Assembly: GCA_035295985.1 (NCBI GenBank)
Contig: DATHBT010000148.1
Span: forward strand, 1 to 37,994
DNA: 37,994 nucleotides
Direction of reading: 5' to 3'
From: JAIVGV01 sp035295985
Lineage (GTDB): Bacteria; Acidobacteriota; Blastocatellia; Pyrinomonadales; Pyrinomonadaceae
Within the stretch, counting starts at the first letter, position 1, and each line of letters starts with the position of its first letter. The notes below the pieces were generated by a model, which saw nothing but the letters and a program-made list of their open reading frames with translations, was not told where the DNA came from and ran no database searches. This document shows, piece after piece, positions 7,171 to 15,425 of this stretch. A program made the position numbers and the translations under genes.

Positions 7171-8580
7171 ATGCGCATTCTTCTGAGCGCGGCGTGCCAG
7201 CTGCTCGCTGCCTGTCTGGCGGCCCACGCCTGCGCGCCGGCCGGGTGGGGCGGACGCGGCGCGGGCTTGCTGAGCGGGCAGAATAATCCCGCGGACAACT
7301 CCGCGCTGGGGGCGCTCGTGCGCAAGTCGGCGCACCCTGTCGCGGGCGCGGCCGGCGACTACGACCCGCTGATGCGGCTCGTCGGCGACGCGCGCTTCGT
7401 CCTGCTCGGCGAGGCCACGCACGGCACGCACGAGTTCTACCGCGAGCGCGCACGCATCACGCGACGGCTCGTAGAGGAGAAGGGCTTCGACGCCGTCGTG
7501 CTCGAAGCCGACTGGCCCGACGCCTACCGCGTGAGCGAGTACGTGCAGGGCCGCGGGCGTGATGCGACGGCCGAACAGTCGCTCTCCGGCTTCACGCGCT
7601 TTCCCCGTTGGATGTGGCGCAACGAGGAGTTTCGCGATCTGGCTGCCTGGCTGCGCTCGCACAACGACGCGCAGAAGGCGGGCGCGGCGAAGGTCGGCGT
7701 GTACGGCATGGACCTGTACAGCCTGTCCCGCTCGGCCGACGCCGTCGTCGCTTATCTTAAGCGCACGGACTCGGACGCGGCCGGGCGCGCGCGCAAGCGC
7801 TACGGCTGCTTCTACGGCTACCGCGACCGCCCCGAACGCTACGGCCAGGACGTGGCCGCCCGCCAGATCGGCTCCTGCGAGAAGCAGGCCGCCGAGCAGT
7901 TTCGCGAGATGGAACAGCTCCTGGCCGCGTGGCGTGCGCGGCCCGACCGCCGGAGGGACGACGATCTGTTCTCGGCCTACCAGAACGCGCGCGTCGTCAA
8001 GAACGCCGAGGCCTACTACCGGCAGGTTTACGAGGGGCGTTTCTCGACGTGGAACCTGCGCGACAGCCACATGGCCGAGACGCTGAACGCCCTGGCCGAG
8101 TACCTCGACGTGATGGGCGCTGGTAAGTCGAAGATCGTCGTCTGGGCGCACAACACGCACCAGGGCGACGCGCGCATGACCGAGATGGGCGAGCGGGGCG
8201 AGCTGAACGTCGGCCACCTCATGCGGCGCTCGCACGCAGCCGACTCCGTCCTCGTCGGCTTCACGACCTACGCGGGCGAGGTGCGGGCCGCGAACGAGTG
8301 GGGAGAGGCCGGGCGCGTGATGAAGGTGCGCCCCGCCCTGCCCGAAAGTTTCTCGGCGCTCTTCCACGAGACGGGCGTCCCCAATTTTCTGCTGATCATG
8401 CGCGGCGCGGAAGAGCAACTGTCGCGCGCGCTCGGCGAGCCGCGGCTTGAGCGCGCCATCGGCGTCGTGTACCTGCCCGCGACCGAGCGCCGCAGCCACT
8501 ACTTCGAGGCGCGCATGTCGCGCCAGTTCGACGCAGTCATCCACCTGGACGTGACGAGAGCCGTCACGCCGATCAAGTAA
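7171..8580 (+). CDS. Erythromycin-esterase-family protein, probable lipoprotein
   Basis: The protein has 469 residues. The N-terminus (MRILLSAACQLLAACLAAHAC) is a signal peptide with LAAC as a possible lipobox. The family core is clear: LGEATHGTHEFYRERARITRRL with the conserved Glu and His, then VLEADWPDAYRVSEYV, GFTRFPRWMWRNEEF, VVWAHNTHQGDARM and SVLVGFTTYAGEV. Members such as EreA/EreB open macrolide lactones, but most chromosomal members have no known substrate, so resistance should not be assumed. The start at ATG 7171 is weakly supported; TTG 7150 is an in-frame alternative. A TATACT hexamer at 7047-7052 may be its -10 element. It is followed after 12 bases by the HExxH gene, indicating an operon. 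Confidence 0.9.
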   Translation: MRILLSAACQLLAACLAAHACAPAGWGGRGAGLLSGQNNPADNSALGALVRKSAHPVAGAAGDYDPLMRLVGDARFVLLGEATHGTHEFYRERARITRRLVEEKGFDAVVLEADWPDAYRVSEYVQGRGRDATAEQSLSGFTRFPRWMWRNEEFRDLAAWLRSHNDAQKAGAAKVGVYGMDLYSLSRSADAVVAYLKRTDSDAAGRARKRYGCFYGYRDRPERYGQDVAARQIGSCEKQAAEQFREMEQLLAAWRARPDRRRDDDLFSAYQNARVVKNAEAYYRQVYEGRFSTWNLRDSHMAETLNALAEYLDVMGAGKSKIVVWAHNTHQGDARMTEMGERGELNVGHLMRRSHAADSVLVGFTTYAGEVRAANEWGEAGRVMKVRPALPESFSALFHETGVPNFLLIMRGAEEQLSRALGEPRLERAIGVVYLPATERRSHYFEARMSRQFDAVIHLDVTRAVTPIK

Positions 8581-8592
8581 GGGGAGCCGGCC

Positions 8593-9045
8593 GTGAGGAA
8601 AGTGGGGAAGTCGCAGGGGCTGCAACCCGGCAAGTCGCCGCCGTGGCTCGCCAAGCGCCTGCTGCGCTGGAAGCAACTGTTCGGCATGGCCCACTGGCTG
8701 TGGGACGTTCACTGGGTCTCGAAGAGGTACCTGAACGCGGGCACGGATCACAAGGAGGGCGGGCCGACGACGTATGGCCGCTGCGACCCGCTCGTCCCCT
8801 ACCTGAGCGCGCAGCTCTACTTCAGCAACACGCTCAGGAACGACGACTGGGGCCGCACGGTCGCCTTCCACGAGGCGCGCCACGCCTACTACGCAGCGTT
8901 CCTGACGCACGCGCTGCGGCGCGACCTGATCGACCGCTACGTCCCCGCCCGCGAGCGCCGGCACGTCAACCGGCAACTGGACGACATGATCGAAACCCTG
9001 ATAGAAATGGACACCTTACAGTTCCGCCAGCTCACGGAGTTGTAG
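8593..9045 (+). CDS. Small HExxH protein, putative metallopeptidase-like
   Basis: The protein has 150 residues with no signal peptide. It carries HEARH at 93-97 within RTVAFHEARHAYYAAF, which fits the HExxH zinc-site pattern on a helix. The third ligand is not obvious; acidic residues in the C-terminal helix (DDMIETLIEMD) are candidates. The N-terminal half is Trp-rich and basic (LLRWKQLFGMAHWLWDVHWVSKRY). I do not recognise the family, and a peptidase function is inference from one motif. The start is GTG 8593, with AAGGGGA (8579-8585) overlapping the stop of the esterase-like gene. The 12-base gap supports co-transcription and perhaps a shared role. Confidence 0.75.
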   Translation: MRKVGKSQGLQPGKSPPWLAKRLLRWKQLFGMAHWLWDVHWVSKRYLNAGTDHKEGGPTTYGRCDPLVPYLSAQLYFSNTLRNDDWGRTVAFHEARHAYYAAFLTHALRRDLIDRYVPARERRHVNRQLDDMIETLIEMDTLQFRQLTEL

Positions 9046-9149
9046 GAGATCGGGCCGCCTCGGCAGGGGACGGAGGCCGGGATCAGTGTTGGGAGAGTCG
9101 CCGGCCGTACGGGCCTGTCTCTGCCGCGGCGCAGAGAGGGGTGAGCGGT

Positions 9150-9323
9150 ATGCCTGTGCGACTGCTCTTCGGCTGGGCCTGCGCGCTCGCGTCGCTGGTC
9201 GTCGGCATCTACGCCGCCGTGCGGCAGGAGCGCGCGAGCCTGTGGTCTTGGGGCGCGTGCCTCTTCCTGCTCGTCGCCGCGATGGCCGCGCTGAGGCGAC
9301 CGTCAGGGCGGCGACGTCGCTGA
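9150..9323 (+). CDS. Small two-helix membrane protein
   Basis: The protein has 57 residues with two hydrophobic segments (about 5-23 and 31-46) and a basic tail (RRPSGRRRR). A GA-rich site (GAGAGGGGTGAG) lies just upstream of the ATG. It follows the HExxH gene by 104 bases on the same strand. No family is recognised; the coding call rests on the ribosome-binding site and the membrane pattern. Confidence 0.5.
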   Translation: MPVRLLFGWACALASLVVGIYAAVRQERASLWSWGACLFLLVAAMAALRRPSGRRRR

Positions 9324-9389
9324 GTAACTTCACTCGGGGTGAGGGGACGGGTGCGGTTCGAGACGTGCGATACAGGGGAGCCGAGCCGA

Positions 9390-9803
9390 CTACCAGTAGA
9401 ACTCTTCCGCCGGCACGCAGCCCTTCGACTGCCCGTTGCGCGTCGGCTCAAGCCGGATGTTCAAGCCGGACTTCCCGCAGAACACTTCTTGGGGGAAGAA
9501 GCAAATCCTGTCCACGCAGGGCAGGTACACCAACAGCGCGTCCACCTCGTCAGCCGTGTAGCAACGCGCCGCGCCCTGCCCCGCCTGCGATCTCAACCTC
9601 AGTTGAAGCGCCCCTGCCGCGGTGACGGACTTGCAATCGCAGTATTTGATCTGCGAGCGGTAAAGTTTGCCCTCGATGTCGAGGATGCAGTCGTAGCGCA
9701 AGCCTTCCACTGAAGGACGGCTATAAACGATGCCCAACTCCAAGGCGCGCGCCTCGACTTTGACGCGGGCGGTCTCGGCTTTGCGTTGTTGTTCGGAAAG
9801 CAT
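9390..9803 (-). CDS. PD-(D/E)XK endonuclease related to intron-encoded homing nucleases
   Basis: The protein has 137 residues. The core reads VEGLRYDCILDIEGKLYRSQIKY, with Asp38, Gln51 and Lys53 forming a D-X(12)-Q-X-K arrangement. From memory, the cyanobacterial tRNA-intron enzyme I-Ssp6803I uses a similar Asp/Gln/Lys active site, and this protein is similar in size (about 150 residues there). It should cleave DNA with Mg2+. The ATG at 9803 is chosen; the frame is open upstream only by running through the tRNA. It begins just 15 bases beyond the 3' end of tRNA-Ala on the same strand, with no ribosome-binding site and no visible terminator or promoter between. The C-terminal half is Cys-rich. 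A freestanding homing enzyme is the leading idea. Confidence 0.8.
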   Translation of the reverse strand: MLSEQQRKAETARVKVEARALELGIVYSRPSVEGLRYDCILDIEGKLYRSQIKYCDCKSVTAAGALQLRLRSQAGQGAARCYTADEVDALLVYLPCVDRICFFPQEVFCGKSGLNIRLEPTRNGQSKGCVPAEEFYW

Positions 9804-9818
9804 GTGAGGGTTAAAGAG

Positions 9819-9891
9819 TGGAGCCGAGGGGGATCGAACCCCTGACCTCTGCAATGCCATTGCAGCGCTCTCCCAGCTGAGCTACGGCCCC
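9819..9891 (-). tRNA. tRNA-Ala (anticodon GGC)
   Basis: On the minus strand the acceptor 5' side GGGGCCG pairs with CGGCTCC (one G-T pair). The D arm is GTAGCTCAGCTGGGAGAGC. The anticodon stem CTGCA/TGCAG holds loop ATGGCAT, giving anticodon GGC. The T arm has the GGTTCGATCC loop region. The discriminator base is A and CCA is not encoded. No intron interrupts it. Confidence 0.95.
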
Positions 9892-9927
9892 GTCTGCTGT
9901 CTCCGCCGACTCGCGGCGAAGGTGGAA

Positions 9928-9957
9928 AGCTTAGCGTAGCGCGCGAAAGTGCGTCAA
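9928..9957 (-). promoter_or_regulatory. Candidate promoter of tRNA-Ala
   Basis: On the minus strand TTGACG (9952-9957) and TAAGCT (9928-9933) are spaced by 18 bases. They lie 36 bases upstream of the mature tRNA 5' end. The -10 hexamer is a weak match. The spacer contains one copy of the 17-base motif described at 9939-10021. Confidence 0.35.
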
Positions 9958-10021
9958 GCGCACCCGGGTAAGATGGGCCTAACGCACCTTCGCGCTGCCG
10001 ACTCGACGCACTTTCGCGCGC
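9939..10021. repeat. Inverted 17-base repeat with a third degenerate copy
   Basis: GCGCGCGAAAGTGCGTC at 9939-9955 is perfectly inverted at 10005-10021. A shortened copy (ACGCACCTTCGCGC) at about 9982-9995 has the same orientation as the right one. The repeat lies between the hydratase stop and the tRNA promoter, so it may terminate the hydratase transcript or bind a protein near the tRNA promoter. Confidence 0.6.
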
Positions 10022-10022
10022 C

Positions 10023-10805
<783 letters not shown>

Positions 10806-10848
10806 TGACAGCTCTCCGGAAGATTAGAGTTGAGAAGACTGAAGATTA

Positions 10849-10926
10849 GAAGCCGGAAGCCAGAAGTCAGAAGCCAGAATGAAAGCGTGTCGGCTCATTC
10901 TGGCTTCTGACTTCTGGCTTCCGGCT
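10849..10926. repeat. Heptad-repeat hairpin A (GAAGCCN family)
   Basis: Perfect 32-base arms (10851-10882 and 10895-10926) enclose a 12-base loop. The left arm is a run of 7-base units starting at 10849: GAAGCCG, GAAGCCA, GAAGTCA, GAAGCCA, GAATGAA. Related units (GAAGACT, GAAGATT) continue to the left from 10834. The right arm ends two bases into the PilZ gene's stop codon (minus-strand TAG, 10925-10927). It fills the gap before the enoyl-CoA hydratase gene. Confidence 0.9.
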
Positions 10927-11311
10927 ACTGATTGGTTTGTTCCCCGTCCGTCGCGCCCGCGGCGTGTTCGTCGGCGACCCAGGAGACGAAGAGTCTGTAC
11001 CAGTTGTCGGCCGGTTCGAGCACCTCGACGCCGACGCGGGCCGTGCCGTAGATGGCCGAAGCTGTGCGGACGACGCGGGCCGTCACCTCGACGGGCGAGC
11101 CGTCGGGCCGGTGCGCGCGCAGGTACAACTGCTCACCGCGCGCGACCTTCTGGTTGAGGTGGAAGAGCGCGCCCAGGGTCGAGATGTCGTCCGTCTCGGT
11201 CGGCTCGCTCCACGCCGCGCCGTCCTCCGCGCGGCCCGAGACGACTACGGGCAGCCGCAACGCCATCCGCAGCGCCAACCGCCTCTCTGTGCTGTTCGGG
11301 GGGCTGGACAT
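10925..11311 (-). CDS. PilZ-domain protein
   Basis: The protein has 128 residues and is essentially a single PilZ domain. The N-terminal Arg-rich strand (ERRLALRMALRLPVVV) supplies the RxxxR-type phosphate contacts. TDDISTLGALF matches the (D/N)xSxxG motif that holds c-di-GMP. The remainder (VEVTARVVRTASAIYGTARVGVEVL) is the usual beta barrel. It likely binds c-di-GMP in the cytoplasm; no output domain is attached. It lies between two beta-oxidation genes and is flanked on both sides by heptad hairpins. The upstream hairpin arm ends 10 bases before the ATG, and no Shine-Dalgarno sequence is visible, so translation may depend on the hairpin or on coupling. Confidence 0.88.
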   Translation of the reverse strand: MSSPPNSTERRLALRMALRLPVVVSGRAEDGAAWSEPTETDDISTLGALFHLNQKVARGEQLYLRAHRPDGSPVEVTARVVRTASAIYGTARVGVEVLEPADNWYRLFVSWVADEHAAGATDGEQTNQ

Positions 11312-11321
11312 AAGGAAGCTG

Positions 11322-11415
11322 TTAGCTATTAGCTGTTAGCTGTTAGCAAAACCGCAAAGCGAACCCAGCTTTCGACCGCCTGGCTAAAAGCTAAAAGCTA
11401 ACAGCTAATAGCTAA
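11322..11415. repeat. Heptad-repeat hairpin B (TTAGCTG family)
   Basis: Two 26-base arms (11322-11347 and 11390-11415) pair with one mismatch around a 42-base loop. The left arm reads as units TTAGCTA, TTAGCTG, TTAGCTG. The right arm contains the dehydrogenase stop codon (minus-strand TAG at 11412-11414) as part of a heptad. The array spans the whole gap to the PilZ start. Confidence 0.9.
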
Positions 11416-12356
11416 TCGTCCCACTCGTAAAAGCCCTGGCCCGACTTGCGGCCGAGTTTGCCCTCGGCGACCATGCGCCGCAGGATTTCGGGAGGGCGGA
11501 AGCTCTCGGAGCCGAGCGCCGCGTGTAGGTACTCGGCGATGGAGAGGCGCACGTCGAGGCCGACCAGGTCGGTTAACTTGAGCGGCCCCATGGGGTGATT
11601 GTAGCCGAGTTCCATCGCCGTATCTATATCTTTCGCGCTCGCCACGCCCTGCTCCAGCATCCGCATCGCTTCCAGCCCGAGCGCGACGCCGAGGCGCGAA
11701 GAGGCGAAGCCGGGCACGTCCTTGACCGTGATCGGCTCCTTCCTCAAGCTGCGCGCGACGGCGCGGACGGCCTCGACCGTCTCGTCGCCGGTCTGCCGGC
11801 CGACGACGATCTCGACGAGCCGCATGATGTGGACGGGGTTGAAGAAGTGCATCCCGACGACGCGCTCCGGCGAGCCTGACGCCGAGGCGATCTCGGTGAT
11901 CGAGAGCGACGAGGTGTTCGTGGCGAAGACGAAATCGCCCTGGGCCGCGCGCTCGACCTCGTGCAGGATCGTCTGCTTCAGCTCCATCCGCTCCGGCGCG
12001 GCCTCGATGAACAGCTCCGCGCGGGCGGCTTCATCGAGCGAGGTGGTGCAGCGGAGGCGCTGGAGCGCTTGGTCGCGCTCGTCGTCAGTCACCTTGCCGC
12101 GCTGGATGCCCTTCTCTAAGTTGGCTTCGATTGAGCGCACGGCGCGCGCGAGGGCTTCGCGATCAACGTCACGCAGGAAGACGCGGTAGCCGGCCATCGC
12201 CGCCACCTGCGCGATGCCGTGGCCCATCGTGCCCGCGCCGAGCACGGCCACGGCCTCGATCTTTTTGGCGTCCGTCTGCTTTTCGGGTGAGTCCAAGTAA
12301 GTTTCGGGGCGCGCGGGAGTGGCGAACCGAATCGCCTGCGGCCCCCTCACGCGCAC
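11412..12356 (-). CDS. 3-hydroxyacyl-CoA (3-hydroxybutyryl-CoA) dehydrogenase
   Basis: The frame gives 314 residues from GTG 12356; TTG 12296 would give 294, nearer the usual 280-290. Neither has a clear ribosome-binding site. The NAD-binding start is VAVLGAGTMGHGIAQVAAMAG. The catalytic His lies in MHFFNPVHIMRLVEIV, and the C-terminal dimer domain has GYNHPMGPLKLTDLVGLDV. It should oxidise (S)-3-hydroxyacyl-CoA to 3-oxoacyl-CoA with NAD+. It heads a minus-strand unit with the PilZ and enoyl-CoA hydratase genes, which fits beta-oxidation or butanoate metabolism. Its stop codon is embedded in hairpin B. It is divergent from thioredoxin reductase across roughly 145 bases. Confidence 0.93.
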   Translation of the reverse strand: MRVRGPQAIRFATPARPETYLDSPEKQTDAKKIEAVAVLGAGTMGHGIAQVAAMAGYRVFLRDVDREALARAVRSIEANLEKGIQRGKVTDDERDQALQRLRCTTSLDEAARAELFIEAAPERMELKQTILHEVERAAQGDFVFATNTSSLSITEIASASGSPERVVGMHFFNPVHIMRLVEIVVGRQTGDETVEAVRAVARSLRKEPITVKDVPGFASSRLGVALGLEAMRMLEQGVASAKDIDTAMELGYNHPMGPLKLTDLVGLDVRLSIAEYLHAALGSESFRPPEILRRMVAEGKLGRKSGQGFYEWDD

Positions 12357-12502
12357 CGTCTTTCGGGCTGGTTCGACTACTCCGAGCGCACAGAGTTATA
12401 CTACACGCGCCAGCGAAAAGGCTATACGCTGCAACCGCGCCGGCCGCGCCAGTGGCGCGCCCGTGCCGCGCCCCCGCGCCGAGGAGAGCGAACCCGAAAG
12501 CC

Positions 12503-13588
12503 ATGCCCCAGAACATCATGCACAGAGAGGTGGTCATCGTCGGCTCCGGCCCGGCCGGTCTGACGGCCGCCATCTACGCCGCGCGCGCCGACATGAGTCC
12601 GCTCGTCATCGAAGGCCCGCAGCCCGGCGGCCAGTTGACGATCACGACAGAGGTCGAGAACTACCCCGGCTTCGCCGAAGGCATACAGGGGCCGGAGCTG
12701 ATGGACGAGTTCCGCAAGCAGGCCGCGCGCTTCGGCACGGAGTTCCTGACCGAGTGGATCGAGCGCGTCGATCTCTCCGAGCGGCCCTTCAAGCTGTTCA
12801 CCTCGGAGCACGAGGTACGGGCGGAGACTTTGATCGTGGCGTCGGGCGCGTCGGCGAAGTGGCTCGGCATTCCGGGGGAGGCTCCCGCGCCGCACGGCCT
12901 GGGCGGCCTCGGCGTTTCGGCCTGCGCCACGTGCGACGGCTTCTTCTTCAAGGGCAAGCGGATCGTCGTCGTCGGCGGCGGCGACACGGCGATGGAGGAG
13001 GCGACGTTCCTGACGCGCTACGCCTCGCGCGTCACCGTCATCCACCGGCGTGATCATTTGCGCGCGTCGAAGATCATGCAGGACAAGGCGATGAAGAACG
13101 AGAAGATCGACTTCGTCTGGAACACCGAAGTCCGGGAAATCTTAGGCTCGCCTGAGACGGGCGTGACGGGGATCAAGATTTACAACAACCAGACGGGCGA
13201 GGAGTCGCAGTTCGAGTGCGAGGGCGTCTTCGTCGCCATCGGCCACGAGCCGAACACGAAGATGTTCCGCGAGTGGCTGGAGATGGATGAGATCGGCTAC
13301 ATCAAGACGGCCGGCCGCTCGATGGCGACCAACATCCCCGGCGTCTTCGCCTGCGGCGACGCGCAGGACTCCTTCTACCGCCAGGCCGTCACCGCCGCCG
13401 GCACGGGCTGCATGGCCGCCATCGACGCCGAAAGGTTCTTAGACAACCTGCCCGTCCCCGCGCCGACGGGCGAGGCCGTCACCATCGATGGCGAGCGCGT
13501 CACGGAGGATCAGCAGTCGATCATCATGCCCGACGGCGAAGTCGTCTCGAACGTGCCTGAAACCGAGGCCGCGCCCGCTGGCGACTGA
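12503..13588 (+). CDS. trxB: Thioredoxin-disulfide reductase with C-terminal tail
   Basis: The protein has 361 residues. The FAD site is VVIVGSGPAGLTAAIYAARA, the redox-active pair is Cys141/Cys144 in SACATCDGFF, and the NADPH site is RIVVVGGGDTAMEEATF. The C-terminal FAD motif is IPGVFACGDAQDSFYRQAVTAAGTG. It passes electrons from NADPH to thioredoxin in the cytoplasm. It is about 45 residues longer than typical TrxB because of an acidic, Pro/Ala-rich tail after the last conserved helix (RFLDNL). ATG 12503 is chosen, with GAGGAGAG upstream at 12481-12488; ATG 12518 is possible. A TATACT at 12397-12402 may be the -10 element. A terminator follows. Confidence 0.95.
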   Translation: MPQNIMHREVVIVGSGPAGLTAAIYAARADMSPLVIEGPQPGGQLTITTEVENYPGFAEGIQGPELMDEFRKQAARFGTEFLTEWIERVDLSERPFKLFTSEHEVRAETLIVASGASAKWLGIPGEAPAPHGLGGLGVSACATCDGFFFKGKRIVVVGGGDTAMEEATFLTRYASRVTVIHRRDHLRASKIMQDKAMKNEKIDFVWNTEVREILGSPETGVTGIKIYNNQTGEESQFECEGVFVAIGHEPNTKMFREWLEMDEIGYIKTAGRSMATNIPGVFACGDAQDSFYRQAVTAAGTGCMAAIDAERFLDNLPVPAPTGEAVTIDGERVTEDQQSIIMPDGEVVSNVPETEAAPAGD

Positions 13589-13610
13589 GAGTAACAGTAA
13601 CTTGGCAAGG

Positions 13611-13648
13611 CGAAGGCGTGGCCCTCAGGTAGAGAGGCCACGCCTTCG
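13611..13648. terminator. Bidirectional terminator between convergent genes
   Basis: A 13-base perfect stem (CGAAGGCGTGGCC, 13611-13623, with 13636-13648) encloses a 12-base loop. It lies between the convergent ends of trxB and the GT39-type gene and can serve both. Confidence 0.75.
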
Positions 13649-13706
13649 TCGTTCTAGCCGGGGAGGGCGCTCCTCCGCCGCCCGACGCCATGCGCCCACC
13701 CTTTCT

Positions 13707-15260
13707 TCAGCAGCTATAACACTTCACCCGCGGCCAGATTTCACTGAGCGGCGCTTTGGGCTTGCGGCAGACGAAGACGGGCTGTTCGTTTTCGTGCGGT
13801 AGGACGTACGGGTGCGTGAAGGTGGCCGCGTGCTCGATCTGGTCGAAGGATTTTTGCACGCCTTCGAGTTTCTCGCCGACGGTGATGACGCACTCGCCCG
13901 TGTAGTCGCGCGGCCCCCAGAGGAAGTAGTTCTGGTGCTTGCCGATGGCCTTAGGCAGGCCGTGGCGCTGGCCGAAGAAGTCTATCGCGCCGGCCTCGCC
14001 GTAGTTGCGTGCGAAGACGGCGCAGCGCGGGCGCTCCTCTTCGGGCAGCGCGTGATAGACGCGCGCCACCGTCTCGGTCAGCTCTTCCCAGCCGTGCATG
14101 TCGGCGAAGTGCTGCGGGAGTTCCGCGAGCCGCAGCTTCTCCGTGCGCGGGGCTTCGAGGCCGAGCGCGCGCTGGTAGCGAATGAGGGTCTCGACCGGCA
14201 GCACCGGCAGCGCGAGCGGGGCCGTGACGGCTCCGGTCGCGACGAGCAGCGAAAGGGCCGCGGGCTTCAGCCACCGCAAGTGTCTATTGCGCGCGGCGAG
14301 TCGCGCGAAGAAGCCCTCGCACCAGACCGCGCCCGGCGCGAACAGGACGGGGTAGAAAGGGAGCAGGTAATAGATCTTCGCGCGCAGCAGGATCATCAGC
14401 GCGAACATCGCGACGTAAGCCCAGCCGAGCGCGCGGTAAGGGCGGCCGGCCTTCGCGAAGAGGTAGAAGTATAGTCCCGCCGCCCAGACGGGGAAGGTCA
14501 GCGGGTGCGTGAGCAGCAATTGCCCGGTGAAGAACTGGAGCGGCGAGACGGTCAGGTTCTGGTTCCGGTCGGCGTTGCGCAGCACCTCGACGATGGGCCA
14601 GTCGTGCGCGATCTGCCAGAGGACGTGCGGCAGGAAGATGACGAATGCGACTAGCCCGCCGAGCCAGAGCCGCCTGCCAAAAAAGTGTCTCCTCGCGGGC
14701 GTGAGCAGCAGGCCGAGGGCGAAGGCGAAGCCGAAGAGCAGCGTCGAGTGCTTGTTCAACAGGCCGAGGCCGGCGACCACGCCGAACCAGAGCCAGAGCC
14801 GCCCGTCGCCCGTTCTGCAAATCCGCGCGAAGAGGTAGGCGCACGCCACCCAGACGAGCGGCTCGAAGGCGTTCATCGTCAGGATCGTGTGCGTGAGCAG
14901 GTAGCCGGGGGCGACGATGACGCAGACGGCCGCGAGCGCGACGGCGAAGCGTCGGCCGCCCAGCTCGCGCGCGAGCAGCCCCGTGAGGAAGACTGTCGCC
15001 GCGCCCGCGACTGCCGGCAGGAGGCGGACGGCGAAGAGCGAGTCGCCGAAGAGCGTGCGCGCGAGGCGCGCGAAGACGGCGATGAGCGGGGCCTGATCGA
15101 CGTAGCCCCAGTCGAGGCGCTCGCCGCAGGCGAGGTAGTACAGCTCGTCGCGGAAGTAGCCGTAACGGCCGTTGGTCGCGAAGTGCAGCAGCAGCTTGGC
15201 GAGCGACAGGTAGAGGAGGACGGCCCTGTCGCTCGTCGGGTTCAGGCGAAGGCGGTTCAT
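13707..15260 (-). CDS. GT39-family membrane glycosyltransferase
   Basis: The protein has 517 residues with about ten membrane helices in the first 350 and a soluble C-terminal domain of some 150. The catalytic Asp-Glu motif in the first periplasmic loop is YFRDELYYLACG, followed by DWGYVDQAPLIAVFAR, as in ArnT/PMT-type enzymes. A second signature is LTMNAFEPLVWVACAYLF. It should move a sugar from a polyprenyl-phosphate carrier to an acceptor on the outer face of the cytoplasmic membrane; donor and acceptor are unknown. ATG 15260 is preferred over GTG 15269 because AGGGTGA lies at a usable distance only from the ATG. The C-terminal domain may bind the acceptor. Confidence 0.9.
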   Translation of the reverse strand: MNRLRLNPTSDRAVLLYLSLAKLLLHFATNGRYGYFRDELYYLACGERLDWGYVDQAPLIAVFARLARTLFGDSLFAVRLLPAVAGAATVFLTGLLARELGGRRFAVALAAVCVIVAPGYLLTHTILTMNAFEPLVWVACAYLFARICRTGDGRLWLWFGVVAGLGLLNKHSTLLFGFAFALGLLLTPARRHFFGRRLWLGGLVAFVIFLPHVLWQIAHDWPIVEVLRNADRNQNLTVSPLQFFTGQLLLTHPLTFPVWAAGLYFYLFAKAGRPYRALGWAYVAMFALMILLRAKIYYLLPFYPVLFAPGAVWCEGFFARLAARNRHLRWLKPAALSLLVATGAVTAPLALPVLPVETLIRYQRALGLEAPRTEKLRLAELPQHFADMHGWEELTETVARVYHALPEEERPRCAVFARNYGEAGAIDFFGQRHGLPKAIGKHQNYFLWGPRDYTGECVITVGEKLEGVQKSFDQIEHAATFTHPYVLPHENEQPVFVCRKPKAPLSEIWPRVKCYSC

Positions 15261-15425
15261 CTGTCTCACCCTTTCGGGCCGCCGCGCGGGGCGCGCCTGC
15301 TTAAAGACGGATGCGGGTGGCCGGGCGTTTCACTTCCGCGCGCGGCGCTGCGAAAGATTAATCACTGAGGCGGCCCGCCCGCCTGGCGGCCGATCAGACC
15401 CTTAACATGTTCCGCGCAAAGAGAG

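Noticed and set aside
7171..8580. Macrolide resistance gene
   Set aside because: Family membership is clear, but most chromosomal relatives have unknown substrates and no resistance or mobile context is visible.
6988..8976. Long minus-strand open frame opposite the esterase-like and HExxH genes
   Set aside because: Low-complexity composition and complete overlap with two genes that have clear motifs; typical of high-GC DNA.
9819..9891. Group I intron in the tRNA, suggested by the neighbouring nuclease
   Set aside because: The cloverleaf is complete and continuous; no intron is present.
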